The position numbers and the translations under genes are program-made. From Salminus brasiliensis (lineage: Eukaryota; Chordata; Actinopteri; Characiformes; Bryconidae), in contig NC_132881.1 in assembly GCF_030463535.1 (NCBI RefSeq), positions 10,338,526-10,402,525 of the forward strand: a stretch of DNA of 64,000 nt. Direction: 5' to 3'. Below the pieces are notes generated by a model that had not been told where the DNA came from, searched no databases, and saw only the letters and a program-made list of their open reading frames with translations. Shown one piece after another: positions 1-12,155 of this stretch. Position 1 is the first letter of the stretch; each line of letters opens with the position of its first letter.

Positions 1-608
1 GGTGTATTTAGGCAGCTTTATCTGTAAATATACACTATGGTAACATTGACAGAAAACGTGATCCATGCACAAACCGTTCCTGGTTAGTGCGAGAAACATG
101 AGTGATGACATCAACTAATTTTTTTTATTTAACTAAATTTAAAACTAATCTTAGTTGTTGCATCCAGACCTTGCAGAATAGTGTAAAATAGTGTGTATTT
201 ATGTGTATAGATTCTGGATTTGAATTTGTGTATCATATACTATATAATAAAAGTCACTTGACTTGATTTAGGTAAGCAGCCACTGAATCTGGATCATGAT
301 AATATTGTTAATGGTGATAATTCTGCAGATGATGCAGATCATTTGTCAGCCTGATAATGTCTCTGTCTGTCTGTCTGTCAGTCAGTACACACAGTGGCGG
401 GGAAGGTGCAGGGACCCTGTCAACAGATCAGTGAAATGTGAGTACACACACACACAGACTAGCTTTCATCGAGCGTACCATCATCACCATCTCAGTGTAT
501 GTTCAACAGGGTAAAGTTAGTTAAAGGTTTTGGATTGGAATTAGGTTTATGAGTAGTGTTATGCTTTATTTTATAGGTGTTTGAGGTGTAGGATAAGTGA
601 GACTCATG
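1..608. other. AT-rich intergenic DNA with a block also found near 5.4-6.1 kb
   Basis: No gene is supported here. Bases about 30-250 and 340-385 resemble 5425-5940 and 6005-6050: both contain a segment with the words 'acactatggta' and 'gtgatccatg', the string 'agtgtaaaatagtgt', and then 'cctgataatgtctctgtctg' with a short CTGT microsatellite. The short open frame at 296-514 is mostly microsatellite and is not credible as a gene. Confidence 0.5.
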
Positions 609-1115
609 CACTACATGGACAGATGTATTGGGACACCTGCTCATTCATTCTTGATGCTGTTTTATTGGATTGACTGTCTCTAGTGTCTAGGGAAGGCTGG
701 AGACAGCTTACTAGATTTTGGAGCATTGCTGTGAGGATTTGATTGCATTCAGCAAGAAGAGCATTGGTAAGGTCAGGATGTTAAATAATCACCACCCCAA
801 CTTATTCCAAAAATATTGGATGAAACACCATTAATCACTCCAGAGAATGTGTTTGAACTGTGGCGCAGTGGAACATTCCACAGTTCCACTGTGCCACAGC
901 TCAATACTGGGGGGCTTTATACCCCTCTGCCCCACGACTGGCATTAGGCAGCATGGTGCCAATAGATGAATGCTCCAGAGAGTCCTATTCTGTTGGCACT
1001 ACTTCTCTACAAAGACTAAAGTGTGTGCATTTGCATATATGTGCAATGGGTGCAATTTAAAGTAGCTGAATGCATTTATTAGAAGGGGTGTCCACAAACA
1101 TTTGGGCATATAGTG
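609..1115. mobile_element. MITE-like non-autonomous DNA transposon
   Basis: The left end begins CACTACATGGAC and the right end finishes in a segment whose reverse complement begins CACTATATGCCC, so the termini form an imperfect inverted repeat about 500 bp apart. The interior has no transposase frame. The terminal sequence (one-strand reading 'gtattgggacacctgctcat' at the left, 'gtgtccacaaacatttgg' at the right) is of a type common in fish genomes. I assign it to non-autonomous DNA transposons; the superfamily is uncertain. Confidence 0.65.
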
Positions 1116-1126
1116 TGGGTTAAGTG

Positions 1127-1645
1127 AAAGGGTTTGCAAGTAGTTTTAGACAACCCAAATTTTACAAATATTTTTACAGTAAAATGTTACAATATCTGCA
1201 GTTTATTGAACAATTCTTCATGCAGCTCATGATTAAACATGAGAGAAACGAGAGCGTCTGGCTATCGATAACAGGGTTGTGGGTTCAATTCCTGGGCTTG
1301 GCAAGCTGCCAATGTTGGGCCCTTGAGCAAGGCCCTTTAACCTCTCTGCTCCCTGGGTCGCTGGAGTTGGCTGCCCACCGCTCGGGGTGTGTGTGTACTC
1401 CCTGCCCCTAGATCACTAGTGTGTGTGTGTTCACTACCACAGATCGGTTAAATGCGGAGGACACATTTCGCTGTGCAGTGACAAATACATGCACCTTTAC
1501 CTTTTTCTTTTTTGGTAGGTCTGAAAGTAGGTTAGTTTTAAACAACTGAAAAGGAGAAATTTGAAAAAGATCTTTTTACAATAACATTTAACAATATCTG
1601 CATTTCATTGTACAATTCTTCATGCAGCTCATGATTAAACATCTG
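1127..1645. repeat. Direct repeat of about 120 bp flanking a SINE
   Basis: Bases about 1127-1245 and about 1515-1645 share 'caattcttcatgcagctcat' followed by 'gattaaacat', plus similar upstream sequence. The SINE at 1249-1505 lies between the two copies, so the arrangement is a local duplication with the SINE between the copies. Confidence 0.55.
1249..1505 (+). mobile_element. tRNA-derived SINE
   Basis: The 5' part contains a Pol III B-box-like sequence (GGTTCAATTCC near 1275). It is followed by a conserved fish SINE body: 'ttgggcccttgagcaaggcc', then 'gttggctgcccaccgctc', a GT-rich stretch, and the tail 'gcggaggacacatttcgctg' and 'cagtgacaaatacatgcacc'. The A box is not clear, so the head may be decayed. 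Confidence 0.75.
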
Positions 1646-1717
1646 TTCTGAGAGAAAAAGTACATTTATTTACAAGAGAAGTGATCATTAAAGTGCAGTG
1701 GTTGAATGTTCTTCACC

Positions 1718-2270
1718 TCATCTACAGAGGAGCATTACTACCTCTGATCTGAAGGAGGAGTCTATTAAATGAGGGAGGATCATGGTTGAAGGGGTTCTAG
1801 GTTGTGCTGGTGTGTGATTTACCTGCTGAGGAGTACTTACAGACTTGGAGATGCAGCTGTAAGTGTGGACCAGCCTGGAGCTCAACACCTGTATTGAGAT
1901 CTCTGGAGCTTTGGCCTTAGAAAGTCTACTTTTTAGCTGCAAGTACTTCAGCCGTCTAGTAGGTACTAGTTTCCTCCTGAGGCCGTACTGACCTGCAGAG
2001 GAACGATTCCTCAAATCCTGAAACTAAAATATGTATATTTAATAATTACACACAGTAACAATAATTAGTCTAATTTAATAAAAATACACCTCAGAAGATA
2101 AATGTACCATTTCTGTAGGAAATAAATCTTGCTGTTGTTAAAACAACCCTTGAGGAGCAGATCTGTGATACTCATCACACTGGTTCCTACAACAGCTTGC
2201 ACTGCTAATGACAGAAAGAACAGAAAAACCAGAGGAAGCTGAAGGTGTGGAAGGCGATGCCAAGGCCCAG
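1718..2270 (-). pseudogene. Exon-like host fragment (first copy)
   Basis: On the minus strand an open frame of about 60 codons follows an acceptor-like 'tttcag' and ends at a donor-like GTAAGT near 1845. The encoded stretch is rich in Arg, Lys and Ser. A second exon-like stretch lies near 2085-2180. Both are partly repeated at 6250-6570. I do not recognise the protein; the differing indels between copies suggest decay. It could be a fragment of a multi-copy fish gene family. Confidence 0.3.
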
Positions 2271-2399
2271 CTCATTTGTGTGACTACTTGATTTCAGATC
2301 CCCTGAGGTGGTGTACTGAAGCTAAATTACACACATTCAGTCACTGTCCAATTACTTATGACCCTGATTGTATTTAAATCAGCCCATTTTAAGCTCTAA

Positions 2400-2785
2400 T
2401 GTTTATCTAATGTTGGTCTTGTCCATGGTTAGGTTTGGAGTCTGACTGTTTGAGGCTGTGGACAGGTGTCTTTTATACAGATAACAAGGTCAAACAGGTG
2501 GCATTAATACAGGTAACAGGTGGAGGACAGAATAGCTTCCTAAAGAAGAAGTTACAGGCCTGTGAGAGCCAGAAATCTTGCTTGTTTGTGGGTGACCAAA
2601 TACTTATTTTCCAACATAATTTACAAATAAATTCTTTAAAAATTCTACCATCTGATTTTCTGGATTTGTTTTCCTCATTGTCCTCCCTTGTCTTTCATAG
2701 TTTCACACACCTCTTATTGTTCTAAGTAGGAGAACTTGCACAATCAGTGGCTGACTAAATACTTTTTTTTGTCTCACTATAAATG
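2400..2785 (+). mobile_element. Tc1/mariner-type transposon fragment (one end)
   Basis: The segment contains 'cttttatacagataacaagg', 'caggtggcattaatacaggt', 'gtgaccaaatacttattttc' and ends 'ggctgactaaatactttttt'. These words are typical of one end of Tc1-like elements in fish. No transposase frame remains. Confidence 0.6.
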
Positions 2786-2859
2786 ATTATTAAATACAAC
2801 AAATGAAAATCAAAATAAATGAACTAAAATAAAGAATGACGTTCACCTGTTAATGTTAT

Positions 2860-3515
2860 TGTCATGGCGTGTACGGCCAGACCTGAAGGGATGAACACTC
2901 GCAGAAATGGAAATCGAAGCAAGATACTTTATTAACCAAATACAAAACAATGGGATCCAAAAAGCAAAGTGCAGCAACATGGGCAAAACCATGAACAGAA
3001 CCAAAACGCAACAAGTCAGATGGCAAACAAAACAAACCTGGGACTGGGAGGAGCAGGGAGCTAAACGAGAGTGAAACGAGGGGGAAAACTAAAGGGGTAT
3101 AAACACAAAGCCACAAACCTCGCTTGGGCAGAGAGGGGAGATACTAAGGACAGAGCCGAGCTCTGTGTACAAACAAAGGTAGCGGGGGAACCAGCTGCCA
3201 GACCAGAAAGCAAGGCCGACCTAACCTGAACCTGTAGAGTACTGCCTAGAACTTGGTTCACCATGGAACCTGAGCAGGAAGCGAACGTACCTGGCTTGCC
3301 TCCGAGTCGGACAGAGAATCTCTCCTAAACATGGGCCGCAAAACTAGAGCTGACCTGAACACGGCGGTAACGTGTGAGGAATCCCAGAGCGTCACAGGGA
3401 TTCCAGTAGAGTCAATTCACGGCAGTGAACAAAGGGAACTACGCTCCTTTAGTACTCCCAGTCCCAGGTGAAACACATGAACAATGAATCAACACAAATG
3501 AACAGAAACGAACAG
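2860..3515. repeat. Interspersed repeat of unknown class
   Basis: The segment is A-rich on the plus strand with repeated 'aacaaaac/gaacagaac' words. It ends in a block ('gctcctttagtactcccagt', 'gtgaaacacatgaacaatga') that resembles fish interspersed repeats. The short minus-strand frames (2862-3264) look like by-products of this composition. No terminal repeats could be fixed by eye. Confidence 0.4.
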
Positions 3516-4925
3516 GAAGTCCTTATTATTATTACTATTATTATTTAATATCTTTTAATTATAATAATATTATTTTTGAACATCCAGTGAACAGTTTAAA
3601 CTCACCTGGCATATCGAGAATCTCTACACCCAACTGAATGACGTGTGGAAGAAACGCCATCTAGCGATCATTATATGTCAGTAACAGCTTCCTTGTATAA
3701 ATATAAAGTGGTATGAGGAGTTTAATTGAACCCTACGCCACTGTTTCCTTAAACTAGAAGCTGAGTGAATATTTACTGCTGGAAGGTCTAATTTACACTG
3801 GAGAGTGATATCATTTTTCTTTATGCTTTAAAAATTAAATTCTTTAGAAATTTTTATTCAGTTTTTATTACACACTGTGCTGTAATGGCTCCCGCAAGCT
3901 TAAGACTCTCCACAGGGGGTGCCATTAGTGCACAACTAGCTCTGTTTGAGTCGATTCTGCGCATGCGTGGACCAATTATTTTTACAGTTTTCATGTGTTT
4001 TTCATGATAATTCTGTTTTTCTCATTGCTTCATGCAATCTCTGCTTACCGTTAATATTTGCTAGAGTGAAAAAGTGTAAACTGTGATTAAAAAAATAAAA
4101 GTATTAAAAAACGATTTCTTATCACCTCTGTTACCTCATAATTATTACTCTCATATAGTCACTAACACTATATCTCTCATATACGTCTGCTGGGAGCATT
4201 CTCTGATATGATGCTTTTAGCCTGTAGAAATATCCCACCTACTGGTTCATTTAGGCACATTTACCTTCATAAAGAAACACATGGCTGCACAACTCGACCG
4301 GACCGCCATCGTCTGCATAGCAATTATCAAACAGGTACAAACTACATCCTCTCCTTATTAGAAGTACTTGAGCAGCTTTGGTGTAGAGATGGTTATTGAG
4401 AAGCTTTTCAGAGTATTAACACAGTTCAGTGCTGTTGAAGCATTTGACTCCTGACTCCATGCTGCCATCTAGCGTCTAGTTTCATTTCCTACAATGACTG
4501 TTTCTGTCCTTTAATACAACGTAAATGTCAATTTGATATTTTCTAAATTAAATTAATATACCACTGATATAATTCTCATTCTTATTAACAACCGATAAAG
4601 ATAATAAAATAAACTTTATTTTACCTAAAAATGTCTCTCTCTTTTTTCTTTTTTTACACACTTTCACACACTCTGGAAAGTGGGCGTCAGAGTGACTGCA
4701 TTCAACCCATATTCACTTCCTAATCAATGCTAAACGAGTCTGTGTGTGTCTGTTGGGATTGTTGGGCCCTCATCTGTTTAGACGCATACTATCCTAATTG
4801 CTGCTGCCCTAACATTGCATTTAAACCACTCCCATTTGTTCAGAGGTGAAATTTCCAGTAGTGAAATATCTTCAATTAAGTAAAAGGTTACTATTAAATT
4901 TCCAAATTGAATTCAAAGGTGATTT
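3516..4925. other. AT-rich intergenic DNA, nothing recognised
   Basis: No gene, RNA or defined repeat could be supported. The 63-codon open frame at 4208-4399 has no recognisable domain. Confidence 0.5.
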
Positions 4926-4929
4926 ACAT

Positions 4930-5375
4930 TTGTTCCCAAGAGAGGAACAAGGTAACTGAACAGTGATCAGTTAAAGGAGATGCTGAAATTTCACAGCTTA
5001 AAATACTATCCGTCACATTGTGAGGGATTAACCAGTAGTGTAGCCTTGAACACTGACCTTTATTGGAAGCATTAAACCAGGTGTACTGTCTGGCATTGGG
5101 GTTTCCTGTCCTCCAACAGTCTGTCAGATTAGTATTGGAGACTAAGTTATTGAAAATATAATCAAAAAGATGATGCTGCCCTCTAGAGGGAAGACGGTCA
5201 ACTGAGCCATCTGGAACTACATTAAAGTCTTCTCCTATAACAACCTCATCTGTCGAGTATTTTACCTTCCATTACTTTATCTTCCTACAAAGGTCTGCTT
5301 CAAATATTTGGTTAATCGCAATACTGTTAATCGCATATACACAAACTAAAATGAATTTTGCTCCATCAGTATTCA
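4930..5375 (-). pseudogene. L1/Tx1-type LINE endonuclease fragment
   Basis: Read on the minus strand, the segment encodes the apurinic-type endonuclease signature of L1-like retrotransposons: a 'GEDFN' block (usual GDFN), then 'LTDCWR', 'YTWFNASNKGQCSRL' and 'SPLTDHCSV' in the expected order and spacing. One in-frame stop lies about 14 codons before the GEDFN block. There is no reverse transcriptase nearby, so this is a short truncated remnant. Confidence 0.75.
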
Positions 5376-5424
5376 CAACTACCAATGACTAATAACATCT
5401 GTATCACATACATGGTCCAATAAA

Positions 5425-6140
5425 TCTACACTATGGTAGCATGCTTTGACAAGTAAGTGAAACTCACCAGAACATGTGATCCATGTACAAACGGTCCGAG
5501 TTAGCACAAGAAATATGTGTGGTGACGTCAACAACTAATCGTCTATTAAATACTAATGAACTAATTGGGTCGTCGATTTTTGTAGACTATGTCGATTAGC
5601 TGTTGCACCCCTACAGCAGATATTCTGTCTGGTTTGTTCTGTAAAGTAATGAAATAAAAACAGTAATATTACTAATATTAGAATCTAAACAGTTGGTAAT
5701 TATGTGGAATATTATATGGAAATTATATAAACATCAGGGAAAATATGTAAAATTGGTATATTTGGAATTGTACAATAATATATGTTGTTTATATCCTGTA
5801 ATATAACCTTATTTTCTACTACAGACTCACTCACTATAAGAGCTTATATGTAAATATGTTTATTTGGAACAGATCGCGCATAATAGTGTAAAATAGTGTA
5901 TATGTTTATATATTCTGTATTTGAATGTGAATATTGTATACTTGGTCACTACAAAAGATTTTTAAATATAAATATAAAAGACTATAAAAGATTTTAGGGA
6001 AGCACTCATTTGTTAGCCTGATAATGTCTCTGTCTGTCTGTCTCTCAGTAAAGGCTGAAGAGGCCATGGACCAGCACAGAGGTCCCTCCACCAGTGGAGC
6101 TTGTCTCGGACTGAGTCAGAAATAGTGGGTGGACTAACGT
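5425..6140. repeat. Second copy of the 1-400 block
   Basis: Similar to 1-385 (see that entry) with an added insert that reads 'cgattagctgttgcacccct', a phrase like the end of hAT-type non-autonomous elements. The end, 6055-6140, resembles 7180-7260 ('gaggccatggacc/aacagca', 'ctccaccagtggagc/aatgaagc'). Confidence 0.4.
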
Positions 6141-6249
6141 AAGTCTAAATCAAGTGTGATTCAGAACCTGATTTCTGAACATCTTCAGTTGAGTCATGTA
6201 TGAATGCTGCTGATCTGTTTCTTAAACTGGTTGTTTTTGGAACTAAATC

Positions 6250-6570
6250 TACATCCACAGAGGAGCTTTACTACCTCTGATCTAAAGGAGAAGTGTATTC
6301 AATGAGGGAGGAGCATAGTAATGAGGCCGCCCTGACCTGCAGACAAACAATTTCTCAAACCCTGAAACTAAAATATGAATATTTAATCATTATGTACATT
6401 TAAAAATATTTATCTAAATTTCATAAAAATATACCTCAGAAGATAAATGTACCATTTCTGTAGGAGATGTTCCCAAATAAATCTTGCTGTTGGTAAAACA
6501 ACCATTGAGGAGCAGATTGTGGTACTCATCATCCATAAGGAGCTGAAGGTCTGGACAGCGATGCCAAGGT
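6250..6570 (-). pseudogene. Exon-like host fragment (second copy)
   Basis: A minus-strand frame of about 33 codons (near 6432-6545) ends at a donor-like GTATAT and matches the exon-like block at 2085-2180, but without that copy's deletion. A shorter match to 1975-2014 lies at about 6318-6362. Function is not recognised. Confidence 0.3.
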
Positions 6571-6636
6571 TCCTATTTTCCTGTTATTTAAACAATTATT
6601 TTTTAAACCAGATATGAACCAATTATGGTTACCTGG

Positions 6637-6924
6637 TGGATTTGATTGCATTCTGCGACAACAGCTTTAGTGAGGTCAGTATATTGGTTGATCACCCCAC
6701 CTAATAATCCCCAACTCTCCAAACCATCTCTAAAATTTTGTATGGAGCACCATCCATCATTTCAGAAAACACAGTTCCACTGCTCCACAGCTCAATCTAA
6801 CCTACAGGGGCTAGACAAGCTGTGTGTGTGTGCATTTGCACATCTGTGTCAGCAATGGGTGCAACATAAAGTAGCTGAAAGCATTGTTTAGAAAGGTTGT
6901 CCACAAATATTTGGACTTATTGTG
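6637..6924. mobile_element. Truncated copy of the 609-1115 MITE
   Basis: The words 'ggatttgattgcattc', 'cagttccactg…ccacagctcaat', 'gtgtgcatttgca' and the end 'ttgtccacaaatatttggac' match the right two-thirds of the element at 609-1115. The left terminus is missing. Confidence 0.6.
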
Positions 6925-6984
6925 TAAGTTAAGTGAAACGCTTGGTAGGTTTGAAAGTAGGTTACTCTCAGACAACCCTGAAAA

Positions 6985-7310
6985 AAGTGCAGTGGTTGAA
7001 TGTTCTTCACCTCAGGCATCAGCTCTCCACTGGTGTCCAGTTCAATATGGAGGGTGAAGCTTGTTCCGGTGGCCTCAGTGATACAGACCAGAACTTCCAC
7101 ACTCTGTTGGACAGCGGATCTCCTCCCATAGACACTGCTTGATTTACCAGCCTAGGACCAGAGGACCGGAAAGTGATCCATACTGAGGCCATGGAACAGC
7201 AGGGATGTCTCTCCACCAATGAAGCTCGTCTCTGGGACTGAATCAGGAGCAGTGGGTGTTCTGAAGGCAGTCTGAATCAAGAAGCACAACAAGAAGATTC
7301 AGAACCTGAT
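6985..7310 (-). pseudogene. Exon-like host fragment (third block)
   Basis: The segment 'cagtggttgaatgttcttca' also occurs near 1698. On the minus strand one frame reads about 30 protein-like codons with balanced composition (near 7005-7100), while the overlapping frames do not. It is probably a decayed exon of the same unrecognised family as the copies at 1.7 and 6.3 kb. Confidence 0.3.
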
Positions 7311-7334
7311 TTCTGAACATCTTCAGTTGAGTCA

Positions 7335-7520
7335 TGTACAGGTGCTGGTCATAAAATTAGAATATTTTGAAAAAGATGATTTATTTCAATTCCATTCAAA
7401 AAGGTAAACTTGTATATTATATTAATTCATTACACACAGACTGATATATTTCAAGTGTTTATTTATTTTAATTTTGATGGTTATAACTGACAACTAATGA
7501 AACCCCAAATTCAATATTTA
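7335..7520. mobile_element. DNA transposon end (Tc1-like)
   Basis: The segment begins 'acaggtgctggtcataaaat' and continues with 'cattacacacagactgatat' and 'gatggttataactgacaact'. This is a recognisable terminal region of a fish DNA transposon. No coding part is present. Confidence 0.5.
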
Positions 7521-8724
7521 TATTATATCTATCAATATATATATAATATTGCCGTTAAGTAAATTCTACTCAGCTAATTTTATTATTAAAGCAACATTTG
7601 TGTTACATACAATTAATAAAAACATTAAAAAACTCGATTTGATTTTAAACTACATATATTCTTATTTTATTATGTGTTGGTAACTTTTAATTATTTAGTA
7701 AATATTAATGAACCCCAGTCCCACTTTTTACAGTGCATTGCTTCTTAGTAAGTCCGCTTCATGTCCACATCAGAAACAACTGAGTTTCCATTTAGTCTAG
7801 AAGGACAAGACTTTACTCTATGAGGCCAAAACTTTGTCATAAGCCTAGACTGATGATTCCCAACTCCACTCATTGAAGCAACACTCCACTCATTGAAGCA
7901 ACCCTCCCTGCTTACTTTCCAGCTCTCTTTGCTTTAGCACAGCTGATCCAACTCATCAATGGTTTGAGGAGCAGCTGATCAGTCTGATCAGTTCTGCTAA
8001 TGGAGAGAGAATGGATTTCTGATCACTGAACTGATGAGCTCAGTTAACTCATTACTGCCAGTGTACAACCTATAGAACAAAGCCCTTATTTAATGAACAG
8101 GGACATGTCCAGGACTTCTCAGTAATGATCCTCTATAGTTTCTATAATTAATAAAAAGAAATCATTATTCACAGGACCCACAGCATACCTGCATCACAAG
8201 TACATGTTCAAATCTATACATGCACCACAGTTTAGCCTCACAAAAACTGGTACAGACATCCTGATGAAATTTGAGATCTGGAACTTCTTAGTGTGGCAGA
8301 CCAAGCTAAGCTGCAGTTGTTCTACAGGATATTATCAGAGTTATTCACTGACATATTTCTCAGGGCAGTCCAAAATGCCTATGAGAGCCGGCTTCTCCTC
8401 ATTCATGGCTGCTGCTTTGTTCACCTTCAGCAGTTTTTAGGACCAGACCATTAAGTAGTCTGATAAAAGAGCGGAAAAGGTCTGTGCTGATGACTCTTTT
8501 TAACCGTGTCCTAATCTGAGGAGACAAGGACAGACATTAAATAATAGCTACATACAGCACACTTGAATAGAATATATACAGTAAATCTGACATTTACATT
8601 TACATCTGACTTGTGTGACTGGTTAGCTGTCTCTCAGTGACCAGAGCTGACCATCTCTCGAGGATCTCCTTTTGGGTTCCTTTTTATGTTGTACAAATTC
8701 CACATGAGATTAAGATAAGCGAGT
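7521..8724. other. Intergenic DNA, nothing recognised
   Basis: AT-rich sequence with a small direct repeat ('caactccactcattgaagca' type, near 7860-7905). No gene is supported. The 78-codon frame at 8204-8440 shows no domain and may belong to an unidentified repeat. Confidence 0.45.
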
Positions 8725-11028
8725 GCAGATCATTTAATTCCTGCAGTATTTTCAAGCCTGTCAAGCAGAATGGCATGATCTACGGTGTCAAAGGCAGCAC
8801 TAAGGTCAAGCAGCACAAGAATAGTAGTGCAGCCTCTATCAAATGAAACGAGGAGGTCATTTGTGGCTCTTAGTAACGCTGTTTCAGTGCTGTGGTTGGG
8901 TCTAAATCCAGACTGAAAGACCTTGTAAATGCTACTGTTGTGCACAGCAGCAGAAACACTGCTTTTTCTAGGACCTTGGCTATGAAGGGGAGATTTGAGA
9001 TTGGTGTATAATTACCAAGCTCATTGGGGTCAAGGTTAGGTTTTTTGAGAACAGGTTTGATAATTGCTGAATGAAGGGATTTAGGTATGTAGCCAATGTT
9101 GAGGGAAGAGTTAACTATAGCCAGTACTGGTTGTATAACCCTAGGCAGAACCTGTTTAAACAACTGTGTTGGAACAGGATCTAGTACACATGAGGATGAC
9201 TTTAATAGGCTATTCAGAGTATTCAGAGTGTGCATTAAAGCTGGTGCACCATTCATCAACATTCACTGCAGTGGTCAGGGACTGACTATGAATTTTTAAT
9301 GTTTTCAATTTTATCCTGCTAATGTCAGCAGGAATGGCTGAGTTAGTTTGTCTGTGACTGCTGGTGAGTTTATTCACAGTATTAAAAAGGAATCTGGGGA
9401 TATTTTTGTTATTGTCTATTAGTGATGCGATTTATGAGGATTTGGCTTTAATTAAAGCTTTTTTGTATTCCGCATGACTATGATGCCATTCAAGCCGTAG
9501 AGAGTACGCATATGGTCATTACACCAAGGCGCTAGCTTTCTCTCCCTAATTTGTTTGATCTTAATTGACGCAACATTGTCAAGATTAGAGCGGAGCACAG
9601 ACAGCAGATCATCTGGTTCATGCTCAAGTTCTATATGATGAGATGGGCTGGAGATGGTTAAATCTGGAAGGTTATTAATGAATACACTAGCTGTAGACAT
9701 TGTTATGGTACGTTTGCTCATAAAGCGAGGCATCAGGTGGATATCCTGGTTTAAGACTACAAACATGATTAGGTAATGGTCAGAAATGGAGTCAGGCTGA
9801 GAAATGCTTACTACATGTTCTGTTTCAATATGCAGGGTCAGAACTAGGTCTAGTGTATGGTTGGACCTATATCTAGGAGTTGGACCTATAACATTTTGAA
9901 TGAATCCCAAAGCATCTAAGATTGATTTAAACCTAATTCTAAGGGGGTCCTAAGGACTCTTTTCAAAGTGAATACTGAAATCTCAAACAATAAAAGCCTT
10001 ATCAGTTGTGGTGGAAATCTGTCAGAGAGTGATGAAGCAGACAAGGGAATATGCATTGAGTAGCAAGTTTAATGAATCTGCACGCAGCTCGTGACCACGA
10101 TACAGACTGCCTCAATGGTATTCAACATACATACTTATAGGAATATCCCCCACCCACCCTCACATGTTGCATACGCATCCTGAAGTCATGACTTACGACA
10201 CCTGGCACCTCCTAAGAAGGAGTGTATGTAATTAACACTAGTGGTGTGTGACCTCTGGCACACTTTTCTGCCTATTGTTGATAGATTTAAGACACTGTGC
10301 CCCTGAGTGTGAGGGTGAGTAAGGGGACAACATGATTAACTGCTCTGTTTCAGCTAATGCTTACCCATATATTTCTTATCTGGCCTCGGCTGGCGCCAGA
10401 CATAGTATCAGAATGTACTGTACAACTGTGCAGTAGATTATATAGAACAGAACATGATTTACGAATACGAAATATTAAGGGGATACAAGATTAAATGGAT
10501 ACATTATGAATCAGCATGATTACAATATTTTTCATGACACAGTAGAGACAGCTACTTCTGAAAAGAAGTCAGCAATTTCACTAACAAGATCTGTATAAGG
10601 TCCAGGAGGACGATAGACTGTAATAAGCAGGAAAGAGAGCTGCTTTTTAGAAGCCGGAGAAAAGCCTGCCACTTTTAGAATAAGCACTTCAAACGATTTA
10701 GCTTCATAACCTGAGTTTAGGATTATGCCTAGAACTGAATCATAGATTGTGGCAACGCCGCCACCACGACCACACCTGAGTGGATAACTGCAGTAGTTAA
10801 AGCCTGGGGGAGTTGATTCATTCACAGCAATAATTCATTAGGTTTAACCCACGGTTCACAGAGACACAGTGAACTGAGGAGGTTTACAGTTAGAATTTCA
10901 TTGACAATGACGGCTTTACGTGTTAGAGACCGTACGTTTAACAGCCCAAACTTAACGCAGGAGTTGCTAGTACTCGGACATCACGAAGCGCTGTTGATTC
11001 TGATTGGGTTGTTAAAATTGATTTTTGA
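8725..11028 (-). pseudogene. L2/CR1-type LINE, decayed, split by an LTR
   Basis: Three blocks follow in order on the minus strand. The first, near 10,970-10,530, is the endonuclease N-terminus ('GLLNVRSLT', 'LCLCEPW', then an 'RCGRGGGVA' and 'VYRPPGPY' block). The second, near 10,000-9450, is the endonuclease C-terminus, including 'SISDHYLI'. The third, near 9260-8730, is the reverse transcriptase N-terminus, including 'FQSGFRPNHSTETAL' and 'LLDLSAAFDTVDH'. The palm motifs downstream of 'AAFDTVDH' are missing, so the 3' half is gone. Frameshifts separate the blocks. The 5' edge abuts the tRNA array at about 11,028. Confidence 0.8.
10003..10543. mobile_element. Solo LTR with CAGT target-site duplication
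   Basis: A 533-bp block (10007-10539) starts TGTGGTGG and ends CATGACA, the TG...CA form of retroviral LTRs. It is flanked by CAGT at 10003-10006 and 10540-10543. It interrupts the LINE endonuclease frame, which resumes on the other side. No internal retroviral sequence remains, so it is a recombined solo LTR; its strand could not be set. Confidence 0.75.
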
Positions 11029-11158
11029 ACGTCTATGATTATCTGCAAGACTAAGCACACACCAAAGCTCTGCATACTGTTAGTCATAGTCTGACGCCAA
11101 TAAAAAAGGGTTGATTTACTCATTGTAGCAGTTACTGATTAAAGATTACCCAAGGAAA

Positions 11159-11232
11159 ATGCACTGCTGGGATTCAAACGCAGAACCTCCTGTTTACTAG
11201 ACAGGCGCTATAACCAACTAAGCCGCGGCGCC
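11159..11232 (-). tRNA. tRNA-Thr (AGT), degenerate
   Basis: First copy of the array. The anticodon loop is kept, but the T-loop (TTTGAAT) and both ends of the acceptor stem are altered; likely a pseudogene. Confidence 0.7.
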
Positions 11233-11755
11233 GTACCTGACTGGTCTTCTATATCAATACAATATAGCTTCAGGCAAACTCAAAAACATTCTCTTCCATA
11301 CAAACTTCACACAGACAGCAAAAACAACTTCCCTGATTAGGAACCTCTGCATTTTCCAGAAACAAATAACATCAACTCTGAAAGCTTGTCTCAATTGCTT
11401 AAACCTATCATATACATGTACAGAGTACTAGACCTTGTCACACAGAATGTACACACAAAACTTTGCATCTTTTGTTTACCCTTCAGGTTCCGTTTAAACA
11501 TCTTTTAATGGATCAGCAAACATTATTCTGATTCAGAAAAGGCTAAAATCCAACATTTCAAACTGCTTCATCTCACTTTTCACAAATACATGCAGAATCT
11601 TCTACAGCACAAATATGTTCCAATACCCCAACATCAAACAGAATATTTCTGAAAGTTTGAAATTGCTATTAATTAGGTAAAAAGACTAGACAAAATCTTG
11701 CAAATAAAAGTACAAAAGGGTAGTAGACAGGGCTATAAAGAAGAGGAAACACTCC

Positions 11756-11845
11756 CGACTCTGGTGGGACTCAAACCCACAACCTTTGAATTGCTCCAGC
11801 TATTCATCTAGAAGTCCAATGCGCTATCCATTGCACCACAGAGCC
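11756..11845 (-). tRNA. tRNA-Arg (TCT), intron
   Basis: TCT anticodon and 17-nt intron after position 37; the T-loop reads TTTGAGT (B box weakened). Confidence 0.8.
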
Positions 11846-12081
11846 CAGGTTAAGAAACTGGTTCCTTGGCCAACCTTCCTATAAAATAACAGTAGTGCTG
11901 CTAATATTTGAGGCAAATAATAAATTTACTATGCATATGTAAATCCCAGTGGTCTGATGATTATCTGCAAGTCTAAGCACACAACAAAGCTCTGCATACT
12001 GTTAGTTATAGTCTGACACCAATAAAAAAGGAGATGATTTACTCATTGTAGCAGTTACTGATTAAGGATTACCTAAGGAAA

Positions 12082-12155
12082 AGGCACCACTGGGATTCGA
12101 ACCCAGGATCTCCTGTTTACTAGACAGGCGCTATAACCAACTAAGCCACGGCGCC
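12082..12155 (-). tRNA. tRNA-Thr (AGT)
   Basis: Complete cloverleaf; only change is a G-T pair at 7-66. Followed at once by TTTT-type terminator. Confidence 0.9.

Noticed and set aside
860-1060. 66-codon open frame in the left flank
   Set aside because: Lies wholly inside the non-autonomous transposon at 609-1115, which is non-coding.
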